A DNA stretch of 64,000 bases. Source: Bacillota bacterium. Its GTDB lineage: Bacteria > Bacillota > Clostridia > Christensenellales > Aristaeellaceae. Below the pieces are notes generated by a model. It ran no database searches and was not told where the DNA came from. It saw only the letters and a list, made by a program, of their open reading frames with translations. The DNA is taken from the NCBI GenBank assembly GCA_023395615.1, contig JAEWYP010000007.1, forward strand, positions 45,812 through 109,811, given 5' to 3'. A program made the position numbers and the translations under genes. This document shows positions 42,577-51,958 of this stretch, piece after piece (the stretch's first letter is position 1; each line of letters opens with the position of its first letter).

Positions 42577-42605
42577 TTGACTCTATGGGATTGATATGTT
42601 ATAAT
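42577..42605 (+). promoter_or_regulatory. Promoter of metY-cysK operon
   Basis: TTGACT (42577-42582), 17-bp spacer, perfect TATAAT (42600-42605). Transcription should begin near 42612, giving a leader of about 133 nt that contains a short reading frame. AT-rich sequence just after the -10 box (CATAATCCTACAGGAA) could be an Rrf2 operator, with low confidence. Confidence 0.85.
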
Positions 42606-42636
42606 CCGCATAATCCTACAGGAAAGGTTGGTTTAT

Positions 42637-42714
42637 GTGGAAGCAATCCTGATTCGGTTGATCCGGCATAACTTCCGTTTCGGACGAATGTGTCGATGTT
42701 GTGCGTCACTGTAA
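42637..42714 (+). CDS. Putative cysteine leader peptide
   Basis: 25-residue frame starting at GTG 42637, with an excellent AGGAAAGG at 42620-42627 (9-nt spacing), and ending at TAA 42712-42714, 30 nt before metY. The peptide is basic and ends RMCRCCASL, with three Cys among its last seven residues; the TGT codons are at 42691-42693, 42697-42699 and 42700-42702. An ATG two bases upstream (42635) in another frame would encode only five residues. Peptides with Cys runs are known to control cysteine genes by ribosome attenuation in some actinobacteria. The position here, upstream of two cysteine/homocysteine synthesis genes, suggests the same logic. Not verified experimentally. Confidence 0.65.
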   Translation: MEAILIRLIRHNFRFGRMCRCCASL

Positions 42715-42736
42715 CACAACACAACGAAAGCGGAGG
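42672..42736 (+). promoter_or_regulatory. Leader structure sequestering the metY ribosome binding site
   Basis: Outer stem: 42672-42682 (CTTCCGTTTCG) pairs with 42725-42736 (CGAAAGCGGAGG), 11 pairs with one bulged G and one G-T pair, covering most of the GGAGGG site at 42732-42737. Inside it, 42697-42703 (TGTTGTG) pairs with 42715-42721 (CACAACA). The inner stem's 5' arm is the tandem Cys codons of the leader peptide. A ribosome stalled on those codons would open the inner stem and disturb the outer stem, exposing the metY site. Confidence 0.5.
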
Positions 42737-42744
42737 GATTGTCC

Positions 42745-44037
42745 ATGTCTGTAAACCAATACCGGTTTGAAACCCTGCAGCTCCATGTGGGCCAGGAAAC
42801 CCCCGATTCCGCCACGGACGCAAGAGCCGTTCCGATCTATGCCACCACCTCCTATGTATTTAAGGATTCCGCGCAGGCTGCGGGTCGCTTCAGCCTTACG
42901 GAAGGTGGCAATATCTATACACGGCTGATGAATCCCACCTCAGACGTATTCGAAAAGCGTATTGCCACACTGGAGGGCGGCGCGGCGGCGCTTGCTACCG
43001 CTTCCGGCGCTGCGGCGATCGATTACGCAGTTCGCAACATCGCCCGCACAGGTGATCACATTGTATCGTCTGAAACATTATACGGCGGCACTTACAACCT
43101 GTTTGCCAATACTTTGGCTGAATCCGGTATCAAAACGACGTTTGTGGACGGCAGCGATCCCGAAAACTTCCGGAACGCGATCCAACCCAATACTAAAGCG
43201 TTCTTTCTGGAATCGCTCGGCAATCCCAATTCCGATGTGCTGGATCTGGAAGCCATATCCGCCCTTGCGCACGAAAACGGTATCCCTGTTCTGATCGACA
43301 ATACGTTTGCGACACCTTATCTGTTTCGACCCATAGAGCATGGCGCGGACATCGTAATCCACTCGGCCACCAAGTTTATCGGCGGTCACGGAACGGTGAT
43401 GGGCGGCGTAATTGTGGACAGCGGCCGGTTCGACTGGGCGCAGAACGATAAGTTTCCAGGGCTCAGCCAGCCGAACCCATCCTACCACGGAGTGGTGTTC
43501 ACACAGGCCGCAGGTAACCTGGCTTATATCATCAAATTGCGCACAACGCTGATGAGGGACACCGGCGCTGCCATCAGCCCGTTTAACTCATTCCTGTTGT
43601 TGCAGGGGCTGGAAACGCTTTCCCTGCGTGTGGAACGCCACGTGCACAACGCGTTGAAAGTTGTGGATTATCTGCGTTATCACCCATGGGTCGAACGCGT
43701 AAACCACCCCTCGCTCACCACGGGCAGGGCGAAACAATTATACGATCGTTATTATCCCAACGGAGCCGCATCAATATTTACGTTTGAACTGAAGGGCACC
43801 GAGGAACAGGCACGAAAGTTTACCGAATCACTACGACTGTTTTCTCTGTTGGCTAACGTGGCCGACGTTAAATCACTGGTGATCCATCCCGCGTCCACGA
43901 CTCACTCCCAGTTGTCGGCACAGGAGCTGTATAAAGCGGGCATCAAACCCAACACAGTGCGGCTTTCCATCGGCACCGAACACATCGAAGATATTCTTAC
44001 GGATCTCGATCAGGGATTCGCGGCCATCAAGGCATAA
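42745..44037 (+). CDS. metY: O-acetylhomoserine aminocarboxypropyltransferase
   Basis: 430 residues from ATG 42745, 7 nt after GGAGGG; a TTG at 42739 is too close. PLP-dependent Cys/Met metabolism enzyme; the cofactor Lys is K210 in [12 protein letters not shown], with the phosphate-contacting segment ATASGAAAI. Length and [12 protein letters not shown] start match the O-acetylhomoserine sulfhydrylase (MetY/CysD) group, about 40 residues longer than cystathionine synthases. It forms homocysteine from O-acetylhomoserine and sulphide in the cytosol. First structural gene after the leader peptide; cysK follows after 17 nt. Confidence 0.93.
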   Translation: MSVNQYRFETLQLHVGQETPDSATDARAVPIYATTSYVFKDSAQAAGRFSLTEGGNIYTRLMNPTSDVFEKRIATLEGGAAALATASGAAAIDYAVRNIARTGDHIVSSETLYGGTYNLFANTLAESGIKTTFVDGSDPENFRNAIQPNTKAFFLESLGNPNSDVLDLEAISALAHENGIPVLIDNTFATPYLFRPIEHGADIVIHSATKFIGGHGTVMGGVIVDSGRFDWAQNDKFPGLSQPNPSYHGVVFTQAAGNLAYIIKLRTTLMRDTGAAISPFNSFLLLQGLETLSLRVERHVHNALKVVDYLRYHPWVERVNHPSLTTGRAKQLYDRYYPNGAASIFTFELKGTEEQARKFTESLRLFSLLANVADVKSLVIHPASTTHSQLSAQELYKAGIKPNTVRLSIGTEHIEDILTDLDQGFAAIKA

Positions 44038-44054
44038 GTGAAGGAGGAACCATC

Positions 44055-44987
44055 ATGTCAAAAATCTATACATCGATCGACCAGTTAATCGGCAAAACAC
44101 CTTTACTGGAACTGCGTAACTTTGAAAAGAAACACGCACTGGGCGCGAAAGTGCTGGCTAAGCTGGAATACTTTAACCCTGCCGGAAGCGTGAAAGACCG
44201 TATTGCCAAGGCCATGATTGACGATGCCGAAGCGCGCGGCGTGCTTACGAAGGAGTCCGTCATCATCGAGCCCACCAGCGGCAATACCGGTATCGGCCTC
44301 GCGGCCATCGCGGCGGCTCGCGGCTACCGTATGATCGTGACCATGCCCGAAACCATGAGCATCGAGCGCCGTAACCTGATGAAAGCCTACGGTGCGGAGA
44401 TTGTGCTGACCGAAGGCGCAAAGGGAATGAAAGGCGCGATTGCAAGGGCACAGGAACTATCGGAAAAGATACCGCACAGCTTCATCCCCGGGCAATTCGT
44501 GAATCCCGCCAATCCCGCCGCGCACCGCGCTACCACAGGCCCGGAAATCTGGGAGGACACCGACGGAAAAGTAGATATTTTCGTGGCCGGAGTCGGTACC
44601 GGTGGCACGATTACCGGCGTTGGAGAATACCTGAAGTTGAAAAATCCGAACGTGAAAATCGTAGCGGTTGAACCCGCATCCTCGCCCGTTCTTTCCACCG
44701 GCACTGCGGGCGCGCATAAAATCCAGGGGATCGGGGCGGGTTTCGTACCAGATGTGCTGAACACGAAAATATACGATGAAATCCTACCCGTGGAAAACGA
44801 AGACGCATTCGCGACAGGCCGTGAAGTAGGCAAGACCGACGGCGTACTGGTTGGCATCTCCTCCGGCGCGGCGCTGTGGGCTGCGCGGAAACTGGCCACC
44901 CGCCCTGAAAACGCGGGCAAGACCATCGTCGTTCTGCTGCCGGATACCGGCGAGCGTTACCTGTCCACCGCGCTGTTTAGTGAATAA
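44055..44987 (+). CDS. cysK: Cysteine synthase A (O-acetylserine sulfhydrylase)
   Basis: 310 residues. PLP Lys47 in [11 protein letters not shown], the substrate loop [11 protein letters not shown] and the phosphate-binding [12 protein letters not shown] are all intact. It makes cysteine from O-acetylserine and sulphide. AAGGAGG precedes the ATG. Co-transcribed with metY. In CymR systems CysK also acts as a sensor partner of the Rrf2 regulator, which fits the gene order here. No serine acetyltransferase gene is in the window. Confidence 0.95.
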   Translation: MSKIYTSIDQLIGKTPLLELRNFEKKHALGAKVLAKLEYFNPAGSVKDRIAKAMIDDAEARGVLTKESVIIEPTSGNTGIGLAAIAAARGYRMIVTMPETMSIERRNLMKAYGAEIVLTEGAKGMKGAIARAQELSEKIPHSFIPGQFVNPANPAAHRATTGPEIWEDTDGKVDIFVAGVGTGGTITGVGEYLKLKNPNVKIVAVEPASSPVLSTGTAGAHKIQGIGAGFVPDVLNTKIYDEILPVENEDAFATGREVGKTDGVLVGISSGAALWAARKLATRPENAGKTIVVLLPDTGERYLSTALFSE

Positions 44988-45026
44988 GCCCGGATCAGTT
45001 CGTTCCTCAAAGTGCAAAACGGATCA

Positions 45027-45061
45027 AAAGAGTGGTGAGATTATCATCTCACCGCTCTTTG
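45027..45061. terminator. Terminator between convergent cysK and aldo/keto reductase
   Basis: 15-bp stem AAAGAGTGGTGAGAT / ATCTCACCGCTCTTT with one G-T pair and a 4-nt loop. Short T run on both strands. Confidence 0.85.
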
Positions 45062-45088
45062 GCATATGCAGCTGCGATTGTTAAATCC

Positions 45089-46009
45089 TTACGGAAGCGT
45101 GTTCCCTGCAGCCTTGTAAATATCGTACCATTCCTGTCGCGTCAGCTGGATCTCCGTTGCCTTTACGCAATCTCTCAGCCGCTGAATATTCATCGTGCCC
45201 GTGATCGGTTGCATTTTCGCCGGATGCCGGAGCAGCCAGGCCATGGCGATGGTCGTATTGCTGACCGCGTATTTTGCCGCCAGCTCATCAATTTTGCGGT
45301 TGAGTTCCGGATATTTCTCGCTGCCCAGAAATACGCCTTCGAAAAAGCCAAACTGGAAAGGCGACCAGGGCTGGATTGTGATGTCGTTCAATCGGCAGAA
45401 ATCCAGCACGCTCCCGTCGCGGTTCAGCGCGTCGTCGGACAGCATGTTCACATGCAGGCCGCTGGTAATCATCGTCGCGTTGGTAATGCTCAACTGCAAC
45501 TGGTTGGCAACGATCGGCTGGCGCATATATTTCTGCAGCAGTTGCATCTGCATCGGGTTTTGGTTGGACATGCCAAACCAGCGTACCTTTCCGCTGCTGT
45601 ACAGAGTATCAAACGCGTCGGCTACTTCCTCCGGTTCCATCAGCGCATCCGGGCGGTGCAGCAGAAGCGCGTCCAGATAATCCGTTTTTAAGCGTTTCAG
45701 GCTTCCTTCCACCGCTTCCAGAATATGTTCTTTGGAAAAGTCAAACCCGACGCCGCGTCGGATACCGCATTTCGTTTGAATCAGCAGCTTTTCTCGCACG
45801 GTATCGCTCATATGCACCGCCTGCGCGAAGATCGTTTCGCATGAACCATCTCCGTAAATATCGGCATGGTCGAAGTAGTTTGCTCCTTCCTCCAGCGCGG
45901 CGCTCACAAAGCGTTCCGCTTCAGCAGGGGCAAGGCTTCTGATACGCATACAGCCAACTGCGATTGTGGGTACCTGAAGGGTGGATTGACCCAATTGAAT
46001 CGTTCTCAT
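45089..46009 (-). CDS. Aldo/keto reductase (YdhF-like)
   Basis: 306 residues. AKR barrel with TIAVGCMRI, catalytic Asp/Tyr in YFDHADIYG, Lys in LIQTKCGIR, His in LLHRPD, and the NADPH-binding C-terminal ITGTMNIQRLRD. Similar in layout to E. coli YdhF (AKR11-like oxidoreductases). NADPH-dependent carbonyl reductase; the natural substrate is unknown. It follows the second reductase by 36 nt on the minus strand, so both lie in one operon controlled from the MerR-type promoter at 46953-46983. Confidence 0.88.
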   Translation of the reverse strand: MRTIQLGQSTLQVPTIAVGCMRIRSLAPAEAERFVSAALEEGANYFDHADIYGDGSCETIFAQAVHMSDTVREKLLIQTKCGIRRGVGFDFSKEHILEAVEGSLKRLKTDYLDALLLHRPDALMEPEEVADAFDTLYSSGKVRWFGMSNQNPMQMQLLQKYMRQPIVANQLQLSITNATMITSGLHVNMLSDDALNRDGSVLDFCRLNDITIQPWSPFQFGFFEGVFLGSEKYPELNRKIDELAAKYAVSNTTIAMAWLLRHPAKMQPITGTMNIQRLRDCVKATEIQLTRQEWYDIYKAAGNTLP

Positions 46010-46045
46010 CGTTCGGCTCCTCCTTTTACCGCCTCAACGGCATCG

Positions 46046-46900
46046 TCACCAGGTAATGGTATCCGGGTCTACCGCGTACCCCACGCAACCTTTTAAATCC
46101 GCGATCAGTTGAACGTCTTCCGGTTCCAGTTCAAAGCCAAACACATCGGTATTCTCGCGAATTCGCGAAGGGGTAACCGACTTGGGCAGGGGCAAGTACC
46201 CCCTTTGCAAGCTCCACCGGATACAAATCTGTGCGATGGACTTACCATATTTTTCTGCCAGCGCTTTCATTTCCGGAACGTCGAAAATTCTCCCGACGCC
46301 CAACGGGCTGTAAGCTTCCAGCAGAATATGGTGTGCGCGGCTGTATTCGACCGTTTCATCCTGTGTTTCACCCGGGCACAGGCGAATCTGGTTCACCATC
46401 GGGGATATTCTGGCCGTCTTCATCAGAGCTTCCAGATGGTGCGGGCGGAAATTGCTCACGCCGATTGCGCGGATTTTTCCGGCATGATACAGCTCCTCAA
46501 ACGCTTTCCAGGTCCCTGCGTTCGCTTCTTCCCAGCGGTCCCGGAATGCAATCGGATTGGGCCAATGAATTAAAAACAGATCGAGGTAATCCATATCCAG
46601 TCTTTTCAGCGACGCCGTAAATGCGGTAAGCGTCTTTTCGTAGCCATGTTCCGGGTTATTCAGTTTGGAGGTGATAAACAGCTCTTTGCGGTCGATCCCG
46701 CTTTGTTTTACGGCGATTCCCACGCTCTGTTCGTTTCCATACCCCTGCGCAGTGTCAATGTGGCGATAACCTGCTTCCAGCGCAGTAGCGACAGCCGATA
46801 CCGCCGTGTCGCCATTGGGTGTTTGCCATGTTCCAAACCCAATGCAAGGGATTTGTACACCATTTGCAAGACGATAGCTGTCCGTTAACGATTTCATCAT
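46046..46900 (-). CDS. Aldo/keto reductase (2,5-diketogluconate reductase-like)
   Basis: 284 residues, beginning with a double Met and AAGGAGG upstream. Signature IGFGTWQTPNGD, catalytic tetrad elements GYRHIDTAQGYGNE (Asp, Tyr), FITSKLNN (Lys) and FLIHWPNP (His), and the C-terminal LPKSVTPSRIREN of AKR5-type reductases such as DkgA or YvgN. These detoxify methylglyoxal and other aldehydes or reduce keto-sugars. First gene after a divergent MerR promoter, consistent with aldehyde or electrophile induction. Confidence 0.9.
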   Translation of the reverse strand: MMKSLTDSYRLANGVQIPCIGFGTWQTPNGDTAVSAVATALEAGYRHIDTAQGYGNEQSVGIAVKQSGIDRKELFITSKLNNPEHGYEKTLTAFTASLKRLDMDYLDLFLIHWPNPIAFRDRWEEANAGTWKAFEELYHAGKIRAIGVSNFRPHHLEALMKTARISPMVNQIRLCPGETQDETVEYSRAHHILLEAYSPLGVGRIFDVPEMKALAEKYGKSIAQICIRWSLQRGYLPLPKSVTPSRIRENTDVFGFELEPEDVQLIADLKGCVGYAVDPDTITW

Positions 46901-46952
46901 TGTGATTCCTCCTTTGGTAGGCTTGACAGGGATTTATGTTTTGTCTATGCTG

Positions 46953-46983
46953 ATGATAAACCTTCATGTTAACGCGAAGTCAA
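46953..46983 (-). promoter_or_regulatory. MerR-type promoter of aldo/keto reductase operon
   Basis: Minus strand TTGACT (46978-46983) and TATCAT (46953-46958) are separated by 19 bp, the overlong spacing typical of MerR-activated promoters. The spacer carries an interrupted dyad, ACTTC and GAAGG around GTTAAC. The divergent MerR gene starts 34 nt away. Confidence 0.8.
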
Positions 46984-47016
46984 GGGTTTATTCTCATTTT
47001 TACGGGGGGAATTTCA

Positions 47017-47412
47017 ATGGAATATACGGTAAAAGCCGCGGCAGAACGTTCCAGCCTGTCTCCGAATGTGTTAAGGTATTATGAAAAAGAGGGGCTTCTA
47101 CCGCCTATACACCGCAGTAAAGGCGGCATCCGTCGGTATACTGACGAGGATCTGGAATGGTTGGGTCTGATCTGCTGCCTAAAAAACACCGGCATGTCTA
47201 TCAAACAGATCCGGGATTTCGTCACGCTGAGCATGCAGGGTCTCGAAACGTTACAAGCACGCTGCCAGATGTTAACGGAACATCGTGCCGAGGTCGAGGC
47301 ACGCATCGCGGAAATGAATCGATACCTTAACAAGGTATCCTGCAAAATTACGTACTTCTCAAAACAATACGAAGACTATCTTGCCGGGCGAAAATCCGAT
47401 CAGCAGGTGTAA
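47017..47412 (+). CDS. MerR-family regulator
   Basis: 131 residues from ATG 47017, which has GGGGGGA upstream; a longer frame starts at 46966 without a site. N-terminal winged HTH MEYTVKAAAERSSLSPNVLRYYEKEGLLPP, HRSKGGIRRYTDEDL, then a dimerisation coiled coil. Near the C-terminus a single Cys (KVSCKITYF) might sense electrophiles; there is no metal-binding Cys cluster. Similar to AdhR/YhdM-like aldehyde-responsive regulators encoded beside reductases. It is divergent from, and likely controls, the two aldo/keto reductase genes. Confidence 0.9.
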   Translation: MEYTVKAAAERSSLSPNVLRYYEKEGLLPPIHRSKGGIRRYTDEDLEWLGLICCLKNTGMSIKQIRDFVTLSMQGLETLQARCQMLTEHRAEVEARIAEMNRYLNKVSCKITYFSKQYEDYLAGRKSDQQV

Positions 47413-47450
47413 TGGGCATATTTGCTTCACTGCCGTAGGATGGAATTTTA

Positions 47451-47478
47451 AACCTCGTTTCCGCAGGGAAACGAGGTT
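47451..47478. terminator. Hairpin between convergent merR and GGDEF genes
   Basis: Perfect 12-bp stem AACCTCGTTTCC / GGAAACGAGGTT with a 4-nt loop; few T residues follow on either side. Confidence 0.7.
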
Positions 47479-47489
47479 ACGGTTTGCCA

Positions 47490-48371
47490 CTATTCGTCGC
47501 CCTCCCGCCGGTTTTCAGGCAGGCGATTTCTTTTCTGGACATACATTTCCCGATCCGCCTCGTGCAGCATATCCTCAACCGTCTGTTCCTCCCGGTACTC
47601 GCACAACCCGCAACACATCGTTAACAGAATATCTTCGTCGGATGAGATCAGCGCGATTTCCCGAAGCCCATCGTGAATCCGCTGAATAATACTTTCAGCG
47701 GTTTCTCTGTCTGCTTTCCAGAACGCAATCACAAATTCGTCTCCGCCGTAACGCCCCAGCAGGTCGGTTTCCCGAATGTAGTGTTGAACGGTTTGCGCGA
47801 ACATTTTCAGCACTTTATCGCCTGTCAGATGCCCATATGTATCATTGATCTGTTTAAACTGATCAATGTCCAACATGACAAGCGTAAGCTTAGCCCCCTG
47901 GTTTCGTGTCCGTTCCACATAACGTTGGATCTGGCTGAGCAGATACTGTCTGGAGTAAACCCCCGTGAGGCTGTCTCGTTGTGCCTGCTCCTTGTACAGA
48001 TTTCCTTCCACCCGATCCGTTACATCCATGCAACTTCCGATATAGCCAGCGAACGATCCGTCCTCTCCATGGTAGGGTGCGCCGTGATCACTGATCCACC
48101 GCCACTCCCCATCGTGCCGCCGCAGACGATATTCCATTTCAAAGGGTTTGCGGTTTGCAAACGCTTCCAGATATGTTTGAACACATCGCTCCACGTCATC
48201 GGCAAAAACACCCTCCACCCATCCTTCGCCCAATTCCTGTTCCATCGTACGGCCGGTAAAGGCTAACCATGTTTTATTAAAGAAATTGCACTTTGTATCT
48301 GTGCCGGCCCGCCAGATCAGATTCGGAGCGTTATCCACAATTGTTCGGTATTCCTGCAGGGTCAGTTTCAC
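47490..48371 (-). CDS. PAS-GGDEF diguanylate cyclase
   Basis: 293 residues, GTG start at 48371 with GGAAGGAAGG upstream. PAS domain (about 1-120, with VDNAPNLIWRAGTD and the PAC segment EYRLRRHDGEWRWISDHG) and a GGDEF domain with intact GRYGGDEF. An inhibitory RETD site lies five residues before it. No transmembrane helix, so a cytosolic sensor. Expected to make cyclic di-GMP in response to a small ligand or redox state. It neighbours the UDP-glucose dehydrogenase and glycosyltransferase genes, which hints at polysaccharide control. Confidence 0.92.
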   Translation of the reverse strand: MKLTLQEYRTIVDNAPNLIWRAGTDTKCNFFNKTWLAFTGRTMEQELGEGWVEGVFADDVERCVQTYLEAFANRKPFEMEYRLRRHDGEWRWISDHGAPYHGEDGSFAGYIGSCMDVTDRVEGNLYKEQAQRDSLTGVYSRQYLLSQIQRYVERTRNQGAKLTLVMLDIDQFKQINDTYGHLTGDKVLKMFAQTVQHYIRETDLLGRYGGDEFVIAFWKADRETAESIIQRIHDGLREIALISSDEDILLTMCCGLCEYREEQTVEDMLHEADREMYVQKRNRLPENRREGDE

Positions 48372-48559
48372 ACCTTACGCCTTCCTTCCGGTTTCACAGA
48401 GCACCGGGAATATCTCCCACATGTTCACTTATAGAACAATTATAAGGGAATCCGGCGTTCAGTTCAATGAAAATCTGCAGGTATATTATGCTCTTGTATT
48501 CAGCCTTCTCTTATCGGCAGTGTTATCGGTAGCGGTTTGTAAAAAGCAACGTACTCCGG

Positions 48560-49765
48560 TCAATCGCGGAAATAGATATCCCGCGTATACACTTTCTCCC
48601 GTACCCCCGCCAGAACATCCTCATACCGATTAGCAACGATCACGTCGCTTTCATATAAAAACTGATTCAAATCCTTATATACACGGCTGTTGAAAAACTG
48701 ATCGACCGTAAGCGTCGGTTCATACACAATCACTTCCACGCCTCTGGCTTTAATCCGTTTCATCACGCCCTGTATGCTACTCTGCCGGAAGTTATCGGAG
48801 TTGGCTTTCATCGTTAACCGATAGATGCCGACCACCTTCGGGTTCCGCGCCAGAATTCGTTCCGCGATAAAATCCTTGCGGGTGCGGTTCGCGTCCACAA
48901 TCGCCCCGATGATATTATTGGGCACGTTGCTATAGTTCGCTAAAAGTTGCTTTGTATCTTTGGGCAGGCAATAGCCGCCATAACCAAAAGAAGGGTTGTT
49001 GTAATGCGTGCCGATGCGCGGGTCCAGGCAAACGCCCTCGATGATGTTTTTTGTATTTAACCCGCGCACTTCGGCATAGGTGTCCAGTTCGTTAAAGAAA
49101 CTGACGCGCAGTGCCAGATAGGTATTGGCGAACAGTTTGACCGCTTCGGCCTCCGTGGGAGCCATATAAAGGGTTTCGATATCCTGTTTCAACGCGCCCT
49201 TCTTCATCAGCGAAACAAAGGTCTCCGCCGCCTCGTTCAACCGTCGATTTCCTTCCGGAACGCCCATAATGATGCGGCTGGGGTACAGGTTATCATAAAG
49301 CGCCTTTCCTTCCCGGAGGAACTCCGGCGAAAAGAGGATATGATCGCAGCTATACCGTTTGCTGACCGATTCGGTATATCCTACCGGCACCGTAGACTTG
49401 ATCAGGAGAATCGCATCAGGGTTGACAGTCATTACGCTTTCCAGCACGTTCTCAACCGAACTGGTATCGAAATAGTTTTTCACAGGATCGTAATTCGTCG
49501 GGGTCGCAATCACAACGAGGTCTGCGTTCGCATACGCGGCTTCTGCGTCTGTGGTGGCTGTCAGATTCAACGGATGATGCGCCAGATACTCCTCCACCTC
49601 ACGATCCACGATCGGCGATATTCTCGCATTAATTTGCTCAACCCGCCGGGGCAGAATATCAACTGCGGTAACCTCGGCGTTTTGCGCCAGCAGAATCGCG
49701 TTGGATAAACCGACATATCCTGTTCCGGCAACGGCGATTTTAATCTTTTCAAACTCCCTTGTCAT
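48560..49765 (-). CDS. ugd: UDP-glucose 6-dehydrogenase-like protein
   Basis: 401 residues. NAD-binding start [16 protein letters not shown], substrate loop [19 protein letters not shown] and the catalytic Cys in [12 protein letters not shown]. It oxidises UDP-glucose to UDP-glucuronate with two NAD+, feeding acidic polysaccharide synthesis; length and motifs match the short bacterial Ugd group. ATG 49765 has AAAGGA 9 nt upstream. Another candidate is an ATT six codons in, preceded by AAGGGAG, which would give the more usual N-terminus, but ATG is preferred. It lies 137 nt downstream of the glycosyltransferase gene. Confidence 0.9.
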   Translation of the reverse strand: MTREFEKIKIAVAGTGYVGLSNAILLAQNAEVTAVDILPRRVEQINARISPIVDREVEEYLAHHPLNLTATTDAEAAYANADLVVIATPTNYDPVKNYFDTSSVENVLESVMTVNPDAILLIKSTVPVGYTESVSKRYSCDHILFSPEFLREGKALYDNLYPSRIIMGVPEGNRRLNEAAETFVSLMKKGALKQDIETLYMAPTEAEAVKLFANTYLALRVSFFNELDTYAEVRGLNTKNIIEGVCLDPRIGTHYNNPSFGYGGYCLPKDTKQLLANYSNVPNNIIGAIVDANRTRKDFIAERILARNPKVVGIYRLTMKANSDNFRQSSIQGVMKRIKARGVEVIVYEPTLTVDQFFNSRVYKDLNQFLYESDVIVANRYEDVLAGVREKVYTRDIYFRD

Positions 49766-49902
49766 CTGATCGCGTCCTTTTCTGAAATATAAAATATCGA
49801 GCCATCGTTTCGGTAATCATTCGGTTGACGCGTTGGATTGTTTGTACGCATACAAAGCACAAGTCGGATCGGGGCTTTATACCGGTGATTCCGGACTAAC
49901 CG

Positions 49903-51957
49903 TTACTTGTTTTCTCGTTTCAGTCGGTTGCTCACTTTTTCAAAGAACCTTTTCACCGTTTTCTTTATACCGTTCCTGCGATAATATCGCCATGCCTTTT
50001 TTAGCGGTTTCCCGGCATAACTGGCTTCGATCTGCTGGGCAGTCAGGCGCTCCTGTCTTTCCTGCACGCGTACCTTGATCGCCTCTGTTGTTGCATACAG
50101 GTTCAGCGTCAGCACTTCATCGTACAGGGCAGGCTCACTCGGGGAAAGATAATCCAGCTGAATCGTTCCCAACGTAGGAAACGAATTTCGTTCTCCCAGT
50201 TTGATCGTAGGCAAGTTATACTGCAAAGCGGCTTCTGCCTCCAGCTCCGACATCTCGCCCAACACCACCAGGTATAACCGATCCACAGATTTCGTTAACC
50301 ATTCCAATCCCTCGGGCGTGAAAATTCTGTCTGCCTTCTGTTTCGCTTTCACGCAAAAAATTCCCATGGCTGTCGGGGGTTCTGCATTCGCCGTCTCCAA
50401 TATCAGCTTAACTTCGTTCCGCGTCTTCTCGGATACCCATTGCTCATAATTCGGTTTTGAGACATACTCTCGATATATCGTATTCCCCAACAGCCTGCGA
50501 TAGCGCGGCGCAGCAGCACGGAAGGCTCTTTCCCGTATACCCAGCCCCTCACGGAATCTCTCTTCCTCCGTTTTTCCCTGCCATACGCCTCCGCTGTGGA
50601 TTCGGTACACGCTATCTGTTCGGGCAATAAAGCCAATCGTACCGAGTTGTTCCAGATAAAATGCCAGCGGTATTTCGGAGAGTCTTCCGGTATACAATTC
50701 ATTTGGCAGCTGCTGCATGATCTGCGTACGAAACATACAACTGGACAGGTTGATAATCGGGTTAAGGTAACGGTCGGCAATCAAATCATACCCCGACAGG
50801 CGGTTGTGGAAAATCTTCTGCTGCCGGTCAATTCTGGCTCGGTTTCCTTGTTCGTCCTGTGTCAAAATCGCATTAAACACCATCGTACTTTCAGGATAAT
50901 TTTCCAGGAATAGCGATTGTCTGGATAGTTTGTCCTGCGAAAGCCAGAAGTCATCCCCCTCAAGAACCGCAACATACTGCCCCCGTGCAGCGGCAAAGCA
51001 TCGTTTGTAATTTTCAGATATCCCCCTGTTTTTCTTTTGGGAAAGATTCCGAATCAATGTTGGGTACTTCTCAGCGTATTCCGCCAGGATGGTCGGGGTC
51101 GCGTCCGTAGAGCCATCGTCCGAAACGATAATTTCCAGCCAAAACTGTCCCTGTTGTTTCAGTACGCTTTCTATGGCTTCTGTGATAAACGCTTCCTGCT
51201 GGTAACACACAATCACTACGCTGATCCGGATAATATCCGGGTCATAAAGCGATGTGATGTAGTTATAAGCGATGCGGTAATTCTCCTTTTGAGTAATGCG
51301 AGGGTTGGTTTCCAAATCGTCATATTCCATCACAACATCCGGCAGGGAGACAGGCGGATACTCCTTTGTGTAGCGCAGGATCAGTTCCCAGTCCACCAGC
51401 CGTTTCAGGTTGGTGTCAAAACCGCCCAGCTTTTCATAACACGAGCGGTGATGAACGAAGATCCCCATATCAATATAATTGCCTTTTTTTAAAACTTCAT
51501 ACGAAAACGGCCCATAATACCAGATTCCGTTTTTATCTGTCTTTCTCCGGTGCCAGTTCGCATAGAACGTTTTATCCTTGGGATGCTGACATATCGCTTT
51601 AGCAAACACAGATAAAAAGTCGGTATGCAATGTATTGTCAGAGTCCAGATAACCGATCCATTCGTTCTGAGAAAGTTCAAGGCCAAGGTTTCTGCAAATA
51701 CACACGCCCTGATTGGTCGCACGCCGGATATATCGTATTTTACCCGTATCGATTTCCGCTTGAAATCGTTCGCGTATCAAAACGTCCGTATCATCCGTGG
51801 AACCGTCATCCACGATAATCAGCTCATATCGGTCATATGTCTGGGATAAAACAGAGAGGATTGCCTGTTCGATACAATATCTGCGGTTATATGTTGGCAT
51901 AATCAGAGAAAATAAAGGAGATGCCTTCCCCGCTTGATCCGATTCACTTTGTATCAT
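49903..51957 (-). CDS. Double GT2 glycosyltransferase
   Basis: 684 residues with two GT-A family 2 catalytic domains. The first is about 15-240: SLIMPTYNRRYCIEQA, IIVDDGSTDDT and the DxD-like YLDSDN. The second is about 250-500: VVIVCYQQEAFITEA, IIVSDDGSTDAT and LEGDDFW. The remaining 180 residues are helical and basic at the C-terminus (RRNGIKKTVKRFFEK). Two active sites in one chain suggest addition of alternating sugars to a surface glycan. No transmembrane helix, so it would act at the inner membrane face on a lipid-linked acceptor. It is adjacent to ugd, a possible source of the UDP-glucuronate donor. Confidence 0.88.
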   Translation of the reverse strand: MIQSESDQAGKASPLFSLIMPTYNRRYCIEQAILSVLSQTYDRYELIIVDDGSTDDTDVLIRERFQAEIDTGKIRYIRRATNQGVCICRNLGLELSQNEWIGYLDSDNTLHTDFLSVFAKAICQHPKDKTFYANWHRRKTDKNGIWYYGPFSYEVLKKGNYIDMGIFVHHRSCYEKLGGFDTNLKRLVDWELILRYTKEYPPVSLPDVVMEYDDLETNPRITQKENYRIAYNYITSLYDPDIIRISVVIVCYQQEAFITEAIESVLKQQGQFWLEIIVSDDGSTDATPTILAEYAEKYPTLIRNLSQKKNRGISENYKRCFAAARGQYVAVLEGDDFWLSQDKLSRQSLFLENYPESTMVFNAILTQDEQGNRARIDRQQKIFHNRLSGYDLIADRYLNPIINLSSCMFRTQIMQQLPNELYTGRLSEIPLAFYLEQLGTIGFIARTDSVYRIHSGGVWQGKTEEERFREGLGIRERAFRAAAPRYRRLLGNTIYREYVSKPNYEQWVSEKTRNEVKLILETANAEPPTAMGIFCVKAKQKADRIFTPEGLEWLTKSVDRLYLVVLGEMSELEAEAALQYNLPTIKLGERNSFPTLGTIQLDYLSPSEPALYDEVLTLNLYATTEAIKVRVQERQERLTAQQIEASYAGKPLKKAWRYYRRNGIKKTVKRFFEKVSNRLKRENK

Positions 51958-51958
51958 A

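Noticed and set aside
49740..49765. ATT as start codon of ugd
   Set aside because: AAGGGAG plus ATT would give the usual N-terminus, but ATG 49765 has an acceptable AAAGGA site, so the simpler start was kept.
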